A stretch of 64,000 nt of DNA, taken from the NCBI RefSeq assembly GCF_001650405.1, contig NZ_LWCU01000056.1, positions 1 to 64,000 of the forward strand. The letters run 5' to 3'. Source of the DNA: Microbacterium sp. H83. Its GTDB lineage: Bacteria > Actinomycetota > Actinomycetes > Actinomycetales > Microbacteriaceae. Shown piece after piece: positions 8,096-16,481 of this stretch. The notes beneath the pieces were generated by a model. That model was not told where the DNA came from. It searched no databases and saw only the letters and a program-made list of their open reading frames with translations. A program made the position numbers and the translations under genes. Numbering within the stretch: the stretch's first letter is position 1; each line of letters starts with the position of its first letter.

Positions 8096-8797
8096 TCAGG
8101 CGTTCCAGTGCGCCGGGCGCGGCAGCGCGTGGTCGCGCACCTCGACGCCCTCCTGCGAGATGGAGGCGACGGCATACAGCAGCGACTGCGTCGGGTATCC
8201 GTGCGGACGGTTGTCACGGATGATGGCGCGGTCGTCCTCCGGTGCGAGGGTCGCCGACTCGGCGAGCAGCGACGTCCACTCGGTCGCCCAGTCCGGGCTG
8301 TCCTCGGTCGGGCCGAGCGCCCGGAAGCGCGGGAGCCAGGTCGCGATCCGCGGAGTGTCCGCGTCGTCCAGGTCGTCGTGCGCGATCATGTGCGTGCCGC
8401 GCGGAACCGGCGACGTGCGCAACTCCGCACCGTCCCACGAGATCACCCGCGCGCCCTCCGGGCCGACCTCGAACAGGTTGAAGCCGTGCATGGGCGGCGT
8501 GCCCTCAGGCGACCGTCCCGTCACGGACTCCAGCGCGAGCGATCCCCGCGACTGCGCGCGATCGTCGGCGAGATCGGCCACGTCGGCGCGGTTGAGCAGC
8601 ACCGCGAGGCGTCCGGTCGACGGATTCGCCGCCATCCACGCCCCTCCGGCCCGCCGATCGCGGATGCCGGAGACGCCGGGGTAGTCGTCCGGCCACCATT
8701 CGCCCAGGGCATCCCACTCCCGCTGCGGGTCCTCGTCGCGCACCGCGAGCAGCCGCGCGGTCCCGGCATCCGCCACATCGATCACCACGGTGCACAC
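8096..8797 (-). CDS. TANGO2 / NRDE family protein
   Basis: The 233-residue protein starts with GTG at 8797, giving MCTVVIDV with Cys at position 2, as is typical of the NRDE/TANGO2 family. The defining element appears as VRDEDPQREW near residue 19. The family has a fold like Ntn hydrolases and is implicated in heme or acyl-CoA handling in eukaryotes; the bacterial role is unclear. A -10 box TAGACT (8805-8810) sits seven bases upstream, which supports this start and a leaderless message. It diverges from coaBC with 73 bp between the start codons. Confidence 0.8.
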   Translation of the reverse strand: MCTVVIDVADAGTARLLAVRDEDPQREWDALGEWWPDDYPGVSGIRDRRAGGAWMAANPSTGRLAVLLNRADVADLADDRAQSRGSLALESVTGRSPEGTPPMHGFNLFEVGPEGARVISWDGAELRTSPVPRGTHMIAHDDLDDADTPRIATWLPRFRALGPTEDSPDWATEWTSLLAESATLAPEDDRAIIRDNRPHGYPTQSLLYAVASISQEGVEVRDHALPRPAHWNA

Positions 8798-8870
8798 GCT
8801 GGCAAGTCTAGGTCGCGGTCCGCCCCGCGGCTCCGCCCCGCGGCGGCGGATGCTGCGGCAGAATCGAACC

Positions 8871-10085
8871 GTGAACATCGTCGTCGGAGTTACGGGTGGA
8901 ATCGCCGCATACAAGACAGTGCACCTGGTGCGGCTGCTGACGAAGGCGGGTCACGACGTGACCGTCGTGCCGACCGAGGACGCCCTGCGATTCGTCGGAA
9001 CCCCGACCTGGGAGGCCCTCAGCCGGCACCCGGTGACGACGAGCGTGCACGACGACGTGGCGAGAGTGCGCCACGTCGCGCTGGGGCAGAACGCCGACCT
9101 CGTCGTCGTCGCCCCGGCCACCGCCAACACCATCGCCAAGATCACCGCCGGCATCGCCGACGACCTCCTCGGCACCACGCTCCTCGCGACAGAGGCCCCC
9201 GTGCTGCTCGCTCCCGCCATGCACGCGGAGATGTGGCGCAATGCCGCCACGCAGGCCAACATCGCGACCCTCGCCGACCGGGGCGTGCACTTCGTCGGTC
9301 CGGCGGACGGCGAGCTCGCGGGCGGCGACAGCGGTCCGGGGCGGATGGTCGAACCGGAGGACATCGCCGCCGCGGCGACGGCCCTCCTCGCGCCGCGCGA
9401 CCTCGACGGGCTGCGGGTGGCGGTGTCCGCCGGCGGAACCCGTGAGCCGATCGATCCGGTGCGCTTCCTCGGCAACCGCTCGAGCGGACGGCAGGGCGTC
9501 GCGCTGGCCGCGGAGGCCGCCGCCCGCGGAGCATCCGTGACGGTCGTCGCGGCCAACGTCTCGGCCGATGTGCTCGCCGACGTGCGGCATCCGTCCGTCG
9601 ACGTGGTCCCGGTCGGAACCGCCGCCGAACTCGCGGCGGCGATGACGGAGGCCGCGCGCACCGCGGACATCGTGCTCATGGCCGCAGCGGTCGCCGACTA
9701 CCGTCCCGCGTCCGCCTCGGACCAGAAGCTCACCAAGGAGCAGGGGCCGCTGACCCGCATCGAGCTCGTCGAGAACGAGGACGTCGTGGCCGGCCTCGCC
9801 GCGAACCGCGCCGACGGAAGCGCCCTGGACGGGCAGGTCATCGTGGCGTTCGCGGCCGAGACGCTTCCGGATGCCGAGGACCGGCGCGACCGCGCGCGAC
9901 GCAAGCGCGAGCGCAAGGGCGTCGACCTGCTCGCGGTGAATCTCGCGGACGCGGAGCACGGCTTCGAGCGGCACGACAACGCGGTCGAGATCATCGGGCC
10001 GGGCGGCGAGGTCGTGGCGTCCGCCGCCGGCTCGAAGCGCGAGGTCGCCCGCGCGATCGTGGACGCCGCGCGGGCGATGCGCTAA
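8871..10085 (+). CDS. coaBC: Bifunctional CoaBC (4'-phosphopantothenoylcysteine synthetase/decarboxylase)
   Basis: The 404-residue enzyme of coenzyme A synthesis joins cysteine to 4'-phosphopantothenate (CoaB, C-terminal) and decarboxylates the product with FMN (CoaC, N-terminal). It starts [14 protein letters not shown]. The CoaC catalytic His lies in [11 protein letters not shown] near residue 67, and the substrate clamp reads PAMHAEMW. CoaB begins near residue 183 with [25 protein letters not shown] at 8871 is chosen because a -10 box CAGAAT (8859-8864) ends exactly six bases upstream and the family motif starts immediately. Confidence 0.95.
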   Translation: MNIVVGVTGGIAAYKTVHLVRLLTKAGHDVTVVPTEDALRFVGTPTWEALSRHPVTTSVHDDVARVRHVALGQNADLVVVAPATANTIAKITAGIADDLLGTTLLATEAPVLLAPAMHAEMWRNAATQANIATLADRGVHFVGPADGELAGGDSGPGRMVEPEDIAAAATALLAPRDLDGLRVAVSAGGTREPIDPVRFLGNRSSGRQGVALAAEAAARGASVTVVAANVSADVLADVRHPSVDVVPVGTAAELAAAMTEAARTADIVLMAAAVADYRPASASDQKLTKEQGPLTRIELVENEDVVAGLAANRADGSALDGQVIVAFAAETLPDAEDRRDRARRKRERKGVDLLAVNLADAEHGFERHDNAVEIIGPGGEVVASAAGSKREVARAIVDAARAMR

Positions 10086-10086
10086 A

Positions 10087-10107
10087 CTTGAGTCACATTC
10101 ACTCAAC
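10087..10107. promoter_or_regulatory. HAIR operator (HspR binding site)
   Basis: The sequence is CTTGAGT-N7-ACTCAAC, one base from the HAIR consensus CTTGAGT-N7-ACTCAAG bound by the heat-shock repressor HspR. It lies 52 bp before the ClpB-like gene and directly after coaBC, as expected for an HspR-controlled chaperone promoter in Actinobacteria. No hspR gene is in the window. Confidence 0.88.
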
Positions 10108-10158
10108 TTTGCGGATCGACCACGCCGCGACCAGAAGGAGTCTCCCCGGGAGGAACAG

Positions 10159-12378
10159 ATGCCAGGCCCACAGAGCAACGCCCAGAACGACGACCAGCAG
10201 TCCGCCCTCGAGCAGTTCGGGATCAACCTCACCGACCGCGCCCGCCAGGGCAAGCTCGATCCGGTGATCGGCCGCGACAGCGAGATCCGTCGCGTGAGCC
10301 AGGTGCTCACCCGCCGCACCAAGAACAACCCCGTGCTGATCGGCGAGCCCGGCGTCGGCAAGACCGCCGTCGTCGAAGGGCTCGCACAGCGCATCGTGGC
10401 CGGCGACGTGGCGGAGTCCCTCAAGGACAAGGAGCTCGTCTCGCTCGACATCTCGGCGCTCGTCGCCGGTGCGATGTACCGCGGGCAGTTCGAGGAGCGT
10501 CTGAAGAGCGTGCTCAAGGAGATCACCGAGTCCGACGGCCGCATCATCACCTTCATCGACGAGCTGCACGTGCTCATGGGCGCCGGAGGCGGCGAGGGAT
10601 CCGTCGCGGCGTCGAACATGCTCAAGCCGATGCTGGCCCGCGGCGAGCTGCGCCTGATCGGCGCGACCACTCTCAACGAGTACCGCGAGTTCATCGAGAA
10701 GGACGCCGCGCTCGAGCGCCGTTTCCAGCAGGTCTACGTCGGTGAGCCCACGGTCGAGGACACCATCGCGATCCTCCGCGGTCTCAAGGGCCGGTACGAG
10801 GCCCACCACGGCGTGACGATCTCGGACAGCGCGCTCGTCGCCGCGGCCGCCCTCTCCGACCGATACCTCCCGGCCCGCCAGCTCCCCGACAAGGCGATCG
10901 ACCTGATCGATGAGTCGATGTCGCGGCTCAAGATGGAGATCGACTCGTCGCCCGTCGAGATCGACCAGCTCAAGCGCCAGGTCGACCGCATGAAGCTCGA
11001 GGAGCTCGCTCTCAAGCGCGAGAAGGACGCGGCCTCCAAGGAGCGCCTCAGCGCACTCCGCGAGCAGCTCGTCGACCTCGAGAGGCAGCTCGCCGAGCTC
11101 GAGGCCCGATGGGCCCGGGAGCGTCAGGGGCTGAACCGCGTCGGCGAGCTGAAGAAGCAGCTCGACGACGCCGTGACGCAGCGCGACCTGGCGATGCGCA
11201 ACGCCGACTACACGAAGGCCTCCAAGCTCGAGTACGAGACGATCAAGCGCCTCGAGCGCGACATCGCCGAGGCCGAGCAGGCCGAGGCCGCGGTCTCCAC
11301 CGAGGGACGGATGGTCAACGAGCAGGTCACCGACGAGGACATCGCCGCCGTGATCGCGGCGTGGACCGGCATCCCGGTGGGGCGCCTCCTGCAGGGTGAG
11401 AGCGAGAAGCTGCTGCACCTGGAGTCCGAACTCGGCAGGCGTCTGATCGGCCAGAAGGATGCCGTCACAGCGGTGTCGGATGCCGTGCGCCGCTCGCGCG
11501 CCGGCATCAGCGACCCCGGTCGGCCGACCGGCTCGTTCCTCTTCCTCGGTCCGACCGGCGTCGGCAAGACCGAGCTCGCGAAGGCGCTGGCGGACTTCCT
11601 CTTCGACGACGAGCGCGCCATGGTGCGCATCGACATGTCGGAGTACGGCGAGAAGCACTCGGTCTCGCGACTCGTCGGCGCCCCTCCCGGCTACGTCGGC
11701 TACGAGCAGGGCGGGCAGCTCACCGAGGCCGTGCGGCGTCGGCCCTACAGCGTCGTGCTGCTGGACGAGGTCGAGAAGGCGCACCCCGAGGTGTTCGACG
11801 TGCTGCTGCAGGTGCTCGACGACGGTCGCCTGACCGACGGGCAGGGGCGCACGGTCGACTTCTCGAACGTCATCCTCATCCTCACCTCGAACCTGGGCTC
11901 GCCGATCCTCATCGATCCGACCCTGGCCGTCGACGTGAAGCGCGAGCAGGTCATGGCGCTGGTGCGGCAGGCGTTCCGGCCGGAGTTCCTCAACCGCCTC
12001 GACGACATCGTGATGTTCTCGGCCCTCAGCGAAGACGATCTCGCGCAGATCGTCGAGCTCTCGGTCGATCAGCTGCACGACCGTCTGCGCGACCGTCGCC
12101 TCAGCCTGGCGGTCACTCCGGACGCCCGGTCCTGGCTCGCCGAGCGCGGCTACGACCCGATGTTCGGCGCCCGTCCGCTGCGCCGGCTCATCCAGACCGA
12201 GGTGCAGAACAAGCTGGCGACGGCCCTGCTCTCGGGAGGGGTTCGCGACGGCGACACCGTCCGCGTCGACGTGTCGGCCGACGGGTCGACGCTCGTGCTG
12301 ACGGCGACCTCGCCGGAACCCGCCGACGAGGCCGACCCCGACGACGACGTGATCGAGGCCGAGCTGCTCGACGACTGA
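10159..12378 (+). CDS. ClpB-type AAA+ disaggregase lacking the N-terminal domain
   Basis: This 739-residue AAA+ chaperone is predicted to extract polypeptides from aggregates with the DnaK system. It opens at [20 protein letters not shown], the linker that follows the roughly 150-residue N domain in full ClpB. The first ATPase has Walker A GEPGVGKT (residues 62-69). A coiled-coil middle domain of ClpB type follows, rich in Lys, Glu and Arg at about 250-370. The second ATPase has Walker A GPTGVGKT near 464-471. The GGGAGG site just before ATG 10159 and the HAIR operator upstream show this short form is the real start. I saw no ClpP-docking loop, so a ClpC role is less likely. Confidence 0.9.
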   Translation: MPGPQSNAQNDDQQSALEQFGINLTDRARQGKLDPVIGRDSEIRRVSQVLTRRTKNNPVLIGEPGVGKTAVVEGLAQRIVAGDVAESLKDKELVSLDISALVAGAMYRGQFEERLKSVLKEITESDGRIITFIDELHVLMGAGGGEGSVAASNMLKPMLARGELRLIGATTLNEYREFIEKDAALERRFQQVYVGEPTVEDTIAILRGLKGRYEAHHGVTISDSALVAAAALSDRYLPARQLPDKAIDLIDESMSRLKMEIDSSPVEIDQLKRQVDRMKLEELALKREKDAASKERLSALREQLVDLERQLAELEARWARERQGLNRVGELKKQLDDAVTQRDLAMRNADYTKASKLEYETIKRLERDIAEAEQAEAAVSTEGRMVNEQVTDEDIAAVIAAWTGIPVGRLLQGESEKLLHLESELGRRLIGQKDAVTAVSDAVRRSRAGISDPGRPTGSFLFLGPTGVGKTELAKALADFLFDDERAMVRIDMSEYGEKHSVSRLVGAPPGYVGYEQGGQLTEAVRRRPYSVVLLDEVEKAHPEVFDVLLQVLDDGRLTDGQGRTVDFSNVILILTSNLGSPILIDPTLAVDVKREQVMALVRQAFRPEFLNRLDDIVMFSALSEDDLAQIVELSVDQLHDRLRDRRLSLAVTPDARSWLAERGYDPMFGARPLRRLIQTEVQNKLATALLSGGVRDGDTVRVDVSADGSTLVLTATSPEPADEADPDDDVIEAELLDD

Positions 12379-12381
12379 GCC

Positions 12382-12462
12382 GCGAGATCCGGGTCTCGCG
12401 GGATCCCGGTCCCGCGGGGCCCGGGGTCCCGCGGGATCCGGGTCCCGCTAGATCCGAGTCCC
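12382..12462. repeat. Five imperfect 16-17-bp palindromic repeats
   Basis: Five tandem units like GCGGGATCCGGGTCCC start at 12382, 12398, 12414, 12431 and 12447. Each is nearly self-complementary, so the array could form alternative hairpins. It lies between the ends of the converging clpB-like and permease genes. The last unit covers the permease stop codon. It may act as a bidirectional terminator. Confidence 0.8.
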
Positions 12463-13953
12463 GCGTGCGGCGATCGCGTCGTCGGCGAGCTCCCGCCCGA
12501 CGAGCGAGTGCCGCCGCGAGTACGCGAAGTAGATCACGATCCCGATCAGCAGCCAGACGGCGAAGCGCACCCACGTCTCGGTGCTGAGGTTCAGCATGAG
12601 CCAGAAGCAGGCGAGCGCCGAGATCCAGGGGAGCCACGGCGACAGGGGCACCATGAACGGGCGCTCCAGATCGGGGCGCGTCCTGCGCAGGATCGGCACG
12701 CCGATGCTGACGAGCACGAACGCCGACAGGGTGCCGATGTTGATCATGTCGCCGAGCACCTGAACGTCGGTGAAGCCGGCGATGATCGCGATGACCACAC
12801 CGACGATGAGCTGGATGCGGATCGGCGTGCCGCGCTTGGCGTCGGTGACGCTCAGCGACCGGGGCAGCAGGCCGTCGCGGCTCATCGCGAACACCACGCG
12901 GGCGAGGCCCATGAGCAGCACCATGACGACGGTCGTGAGGCCCACGAGGCTGCCGATCGCGATGATCTGCGCGGCCCACGTCGCCCCGACGAGCTCGAAC
13001 GCGCTCGACAGCGACGGCTCCTCGAGCTTCGCGAGCTCGGTGTACGAGACCATCCCGGTGATGACGATGGCGACGAGCACGTAGAGGACGGTCACGATCA
13101 CGAGTCCGAGGATGATGCCGCGGGGCACGGTGCGCTTCGGATCCTTCGTCTCCTCGGCGCTGGTGGCCACGACGTCGAAGCCGATGAAGGCGAAGAAGAC
13201 GAGGGCTGCGCCGCTGAGGATGCCGAAGACGCCGTACATCGTCGGGTCGGCGCCGGTCATGAACGAGAACAGCGACTGCGTCCACGCGCTCTCGGACGCG
13301 GCGCCCGTCTCGGCGGGCGGGACGAACGGGGAGTAGTTCGCGCCGTTGACGAAGAAGAAGCCGGCGACGATCACGAAGAGCACGATCGCGACCTTGATGA
13401 TCGTGAAGACGCTGTTGACGCGGCTCGACAGCCGGGTGCCGAGAGCGAGGAGCACGGTGAAGACGGCGACGATCACGACGGGGCCCCAGTCGAAGCTGAG
13501 CGGGCCGAGCTGCAGGGTCATCGGGATCTGGAGGTCGAAGAGCGAGACCGCGTCGCCGAGGTAGACGCCCCAGTACTTCGCGATGACGGCGGACGCCATG
13601 AGCATCTCGAGGATGAGGTCCCAGCCGATGATCCAGGCGAGGAACTCGCCGAGCGTCGAGTAGGTGAAGGTGTACGCGGAGCCGGCCACGGGGATGGACG
13701 ACGCGAACTCGGCGTAGCAGAGGATCGCGAGGCCGCACACGGCCGCGGCGATGATGAACGAGATGATGACGGCGGGTCCGGCGTGCCGGGCCGACGCCTC
13801 TGCGCCGACCGAGAAGATGCCGGCGCCGACCGCCACGGCCACGCCCATCACGGCGAGATCCCACACGCCGAGCGACCGCTTCAGGGATCGCTTCTCATCG
13901 TGCGTCTCGGCCATCGACTGCTCGACGGACTTGATCCTTCGCTGAATCGCCAT
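12448..13953 (-). CDS. APC family amino acid permease
   Basis: This 501-residue integral membrane protein has about twelve hydrophobic segments. The first helix carries the APC signature GVAVAVGAGIFSVGAEAS, followed by PAVIISFIIAAAVCGLAILCYAEFAS. The overall pattern and GWDLILEM element resemble the cationic amino acid transporter branch, so uptake of basic or other amino acids is likely; the substrate is inferred. A -10 box TACAAT (13961-13966) lies seven bases before the ATG. The last residues, ARGTRI, are encoded by a tandem palindromic repeat shared with the intergenic region. Confidence 0.88.
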   Translation of the reverse strand: MAIQRRIKSVEQSMAETHDEKRSLKRSLGVWDLAVMGVAVAVGAGIFSVGAEASARHAGPAVIISFIIAAAVCGLAILCYAEFASSIPVAGSAYTFTYSTLGEFLAWIIGWDLILEMLMASAVIAKYWGVYLGDAVSLFDLQIPMTLQLGPLSFDWGPVVIVAVFTVLLALGTRLSSRVNSVFTIIKVAIVLFVIVAGFFFVNGANYSPFVPPAETGAASESAWTQSLFSFMTGADPTMYGVFGILSGAALVFFAFIGFDVVATSAEETKDPKRTVPRGIILGLVIVTVLYVLVAIVITGMVSYTELAKLEEPSLSSAFELVGATWAAQIIAIGSLVGLTTVVMVLLMGLARVVFAMSRDGLLPRSLSVTDAKRGTPIRIQLIVGVVIAIIAGFTDVQVLGDMINIGTLSAFVLVSIGVPILRRTRPDLERPFMVPLSPWLPWISALACFWLMLNLSTETWVRFAVWLLIGIVIYFAYSRRHSLVGRELADDAIAARGTRI

Positions 13954-14086
13954 GCCGACGATTGTAGGTCGCGGGCGTCGCGTCGCACCCCTTACGAAAC
14001 ACGACGCTCCCGCCGCCGGGCCTGTCGGTGCACGGGGATGCGGACGACGGGAGCGGCGACGGGAGCGAAGGATGCTCGCGCGGGAC

Positions 14087-14674
14087 TCAGGCGCTGAGGA
14101 TGACCGTCTCCTCGATCGGGCGGCGGACGCGCGGGGCGACCTCGCGCTCCTGCAGCACCTCGGGAAGGGCCGCGACGTCGCCGAACTCGCCGAGCGCGAT
14201 CACGGTGGCGGGCACGAAGCGCTCCTCCAGGTCGGCGAACTCGCGCACGACCGCGGCGTCGAAGCCGCTCATCTGGTGCACGACGAGGCCGTCGTGGTGG
14301 GCCTGGACCGAGAAGTGGGCGACGGCCTGGCCGAGGTCGTACAGGGCGTGGGTGATCGGGGTGCCGTCGGCAGTCGCGGTCTCGGCGATCGCGACGACGA
14401 GGACGGCGGCGTTCGCGGCCCACGTCTGGTTGAAGCCCATGAGCGAGTCGACGACCTGCGCGTGCAGCGCGGTGCCGCGGCGGGCGACGATGAAGCGCCA
14501 GGGCTGGGAGTTGTTGGCGGACGGGCTCCAGCGGGCGGCCTCGAGAGCCGTGGCGAGCTTGGCCTCGTCGATCTCGTTCTGCGCGTCGTAGGCGCGCGGG
14601 CTCCAGCGTCCTGCGAGCACGTCGAGGACGGGGTGCTCGGTCGGGGCGGTGCGGTCGATGACGGGAGTGCTCAC
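14087..14674 (-). CDS. Nitroreductase family protein (FMN-dependent)
   Basis: The 195-residue protein fits the size of single-domain flavin reductases that reduce nitro compounds or quinones with NAD(P)H. The FMN-binding pattern is visible: RWSPRAYD near the start, ARWSPSANNSQPWRFIVARR around residue 50, and GLVVHQMSGFD in the C-terminal half. GTG at 14674 is chosen because GGGAGGTG lies just upstream and the protein begins STPVIDR. Longer frames upstream would cross the divergent region. An inverted repeat lies 18 bp before the start and may control it. Confidence 0.88.
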   Translation of the reverse strand: MSTPVIDRTAPTEHPVLDVLAGRWSPRAYDAQNEIDEAKLATALEAARWSPSANNSQPWRFIVARRGTALHAQVVDSLMGFNQTWAANAAVLVVAIAETATADGTPITHALYDLGQAVAHFSVQAHHDGLVVHQMSGFDAAVVREFADLEERFVPATVIALGEFGDVAALPEVLQEREVAPRVRRPIEETVILSA

Positions 14675-14691
14675 GGGAGGTGCCTTTCGAG

Positions 14692-14713
14692 AAGGAGTCT
14701 GATCGGACTCCTT
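14692..14713. promoter_or_regulatory. Inverted repeat before nitroreductase gene
   Basis: AAGGAGTC-TGATCG-GACTCCTT is a perfect 8-bp inverted repeat with a six-base centre, just upstream of the nitroreductase start. It could be an operator or a leader hairpin that hides the GGAG site. No regulator gene is adjacent. The rest of the 226-bp gap up to 14900 holds a CA/GT-rich stretch near 14737-14755 but no other structure I can name. Confidence 0.4.
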
Positions 14714-14900
14714 CGTCCGCGTACAGGGGGGAGAACGCATGTGTGTGCATGCATATTCCCGGGGCGAGCGCCGAGGACGCCGGTCGGGGCGGATGCCGTG
14801 GAATGTATCCACATGGCGACACAGCGTCCGCATCCGATTCGCTATGGTTCTCAGACGTGACCGGTGACAACGGGTCGGCTGTCGCCCGGAGGAGGAGCCC

Positions 14901-15410
14901 ATGGACCATGCGCCGCTGCAAGGATTCTCGCGGGCGTACGCCGCCGCGGCCGCCGCCAGCCTCGGCGACCGACCGCGCGACGAGGCCGAGCAGCACATCG
15001 TGGAATGCCTCAAGCTCCTCGTCCTGCGCGCGGGGCAGCCCGGCCTCCCGATCGCGGTATCGCCCGAGATCGAGTCCGTCCACGCGGCTCTCGCGGAGCA
15101 TCCGTCGTCGCACCGGCGGACGTGCGCGCGACTCCCCGAGGGCCGACTGCCGAGCGGTCCTGCGCCGCGCCGCGATCCGACTCCCGACGAGTCCGCGCGC
15201 CTCGTCGCGCTGTATGTGCAGAGCTTCGGACCGTTCACGCCGCGCTCCGTCCGCCTGTGGCCGGCCGCCCGGGTGGTCATGGCCGCGCTGGGGGTCGGGC
15301 TCTCCGGGCTCAATGACGCCGGCGCCGGGTGGGACGCCGGGTGGGCCCTTCCCGCGGACTCCCCCTGGCGACGACTCGGCGGGGTGCTGCGGATCTCCGA
15401 GCTGCTGTGA
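14901..15410 (+). CDS. Hypothetical protein
   Basis: The frame encodes 169 residues preceded by a strong GGAGGAGGAG site 8 bp before ATG 14901, which supports translation. The first 60 residues are helical and Ala/Glu-rich (DEAEQHIVECLKLLVLRAGQPG). A Pro/Arg-rich linker follows, and the C-terminus has a mildly hydrophobic, Gly/Trp-rich segment (AARVVMAALGVGLSGLNDAGAGWDAGW). I do not recognise the family. Position coding bias is consistent with a real gene. Its end lies only 11 bp from the end of the converging LysR gene. Confidence 0.55.
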   Translation: MDHAPLQGFSRAYAAAAAASLGDRPRDEAEQHIVECLKLLVLRAGQPGLPIAVSPEIESVHAALAEHPSSHRRTCARLPEGRLPSGPAPRRDPTPDESARLVALYVQSFGPFTPRSVRLWPAARVVMAALGVGLSGLNDAGAGWDAGWALPADSPWRRLGGVLRISELL

Positions 15411-15421
15411 GCCCGCGTGCC

Positions 15422-16330
15422 TCAGTCCGGCAGGATGTGCGCGGCGGCTCCCGCGAGGGCCCGGCGCACCGCCCGGATGGAGGGGGCCGCGGCCGAGACC
15501 CGACGTGCGGAGGAGAAGATCTCCCGGCGCGGAGCATCCGGCAGCGGTCGGAGGTCGACGGAGGGCGACTCCCCCGCCCACACCAGCTCGGGCAGCAGAC
15601 CCACGGCGAGGCCCGCGTTGATCAGACGCACGTGCGCGGTGAGGTCGGCGACCTCGAAGCGGATGTCGGGTTCGAAGCCCGCGGTGCGGCAGAGCTGCTC
15701 GGCCCAGGCGCGGGACGCGGTGCCCGCGGGCTCCAGCACCCAGGGTTCGTCCCTCGTCGCCCACAGGGCGGCGGCGTCGTCCGCCCCGGCGTCGTCCGCC
15801 CCGCGCCGGGCGAGCGCGATCGTGTCATGGGCGAGGAGCACGCGATCGAGGTCCGCGTGGATGGGGCGGGTGCGGCCCGGGTACTGCTCCGCGAGGATGA
15901 GGTCGAAGTCGCGGCTGGAGACGCCGACGAGGCCGGTCTCGGGGTCGCACTCGGTGACCTCGACCCGCAGCGCGGGGTGCTCGGACTTCAGTGCCTCGAG
16001 CGAGCGGGGAAGCAGAGAGTGCGCGGCCGACTGGAAGACCGCGACGTGCACCGTTCCGGTGACCTCGGTCAGCGACTCCGCGACCGCCACCTCGGCGTGC
16101 TCGAGCTGGTCGAGGATCGCGATCGCCTCCGCGACGAGCACTGTGCCTTGCGGCGTGAGCTGCACTCCGCGCCCCACCCTCCGGAGCAGCGGCACCCCGA
16201 CCTCGCGCTCGAGGGCGCCGAGCTGCTGGGACACCGAGGCCTTGCTGTACGACAGGGCGTCCGCCACCGCCGACAGGGTGCCGCGGCGGGACAGCTCGAC
16301 CAGCATCCGGAGCCTGTTGACATCGAGCAT
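15422..16330 (-). CDS. LysR family transcriptional regulator
   Basis: The protein has 302 residues. The N-terminal winged helix is clear (MLDVNRLRMLVELSRRGTLSAVADAL, then SYSKASVSQQLGALEREVGVPLLRR), followed by the two-lobe periplasmic-binding-like effector domain. A 15-bp duplication near 15771-15800 codes the DDAGADDA stretch in the effector domain. The gene diverges from putA, so control of proline catabolism and of its own expression is the simplest inference. LysR proteins often bind an inverted repeat in the shared region, and one is present at 16417-16438. Confidence 0.88.
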   Translation of the reverse strand: MLDVNRLRMLVELSRRGTLSAVADALSYSKASVSQQLGALEREVGVPLLRRVGRGVQLTPQGTVLVAEAIAILDQLEHAEVAVAESLTEVTGTVHVAVFQSAAHSLLPRSLEALKSEHPALRVEVTECDPETGLVGVSSRDFDLILAEQYPGRTRPIHADLDRVLLAHDTIALARRGADDAGADDAAALWATRDEPWVLEPAGTASRAWAEQLCRTAGFEPDIRFEVADLTAHVRLINAGLAVGLLPELVWAGESPSVDLRPLPDAPRREIFSSARRVSAAAPSIRAVRRALAGAAAHILPD

Positions 16331-16416
16331 CGGCCTGCTCCCGGTCGTGGTCGTGAATCGTTCAGTCCGACCGAACAGAATCCGCCCGAATCGGTTGATA
16401 GACGTAGCCTACCTGA

Positions 16417-16438
16417 CGGCTCGACAATGATCGAGCCG
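16417..16438. promoter_or_regulatory. Inverted repeat in lysR-putA divergent region
   Basis: CGGCTCGA-CAATGA-TCGAGCCG is a perfect 8-bp inverted repeat, centred about 55 bp before the putA start. It could be a LysR operator or a leader hairpin. It lacks the exact T-N11-A core, so the assignment is tentative. Confidence 0.45.
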
Positions 16439-16481
16439 CACACGATCCCGGGTGTGCGATCCCCCGGAAGGTACCCCGCCC

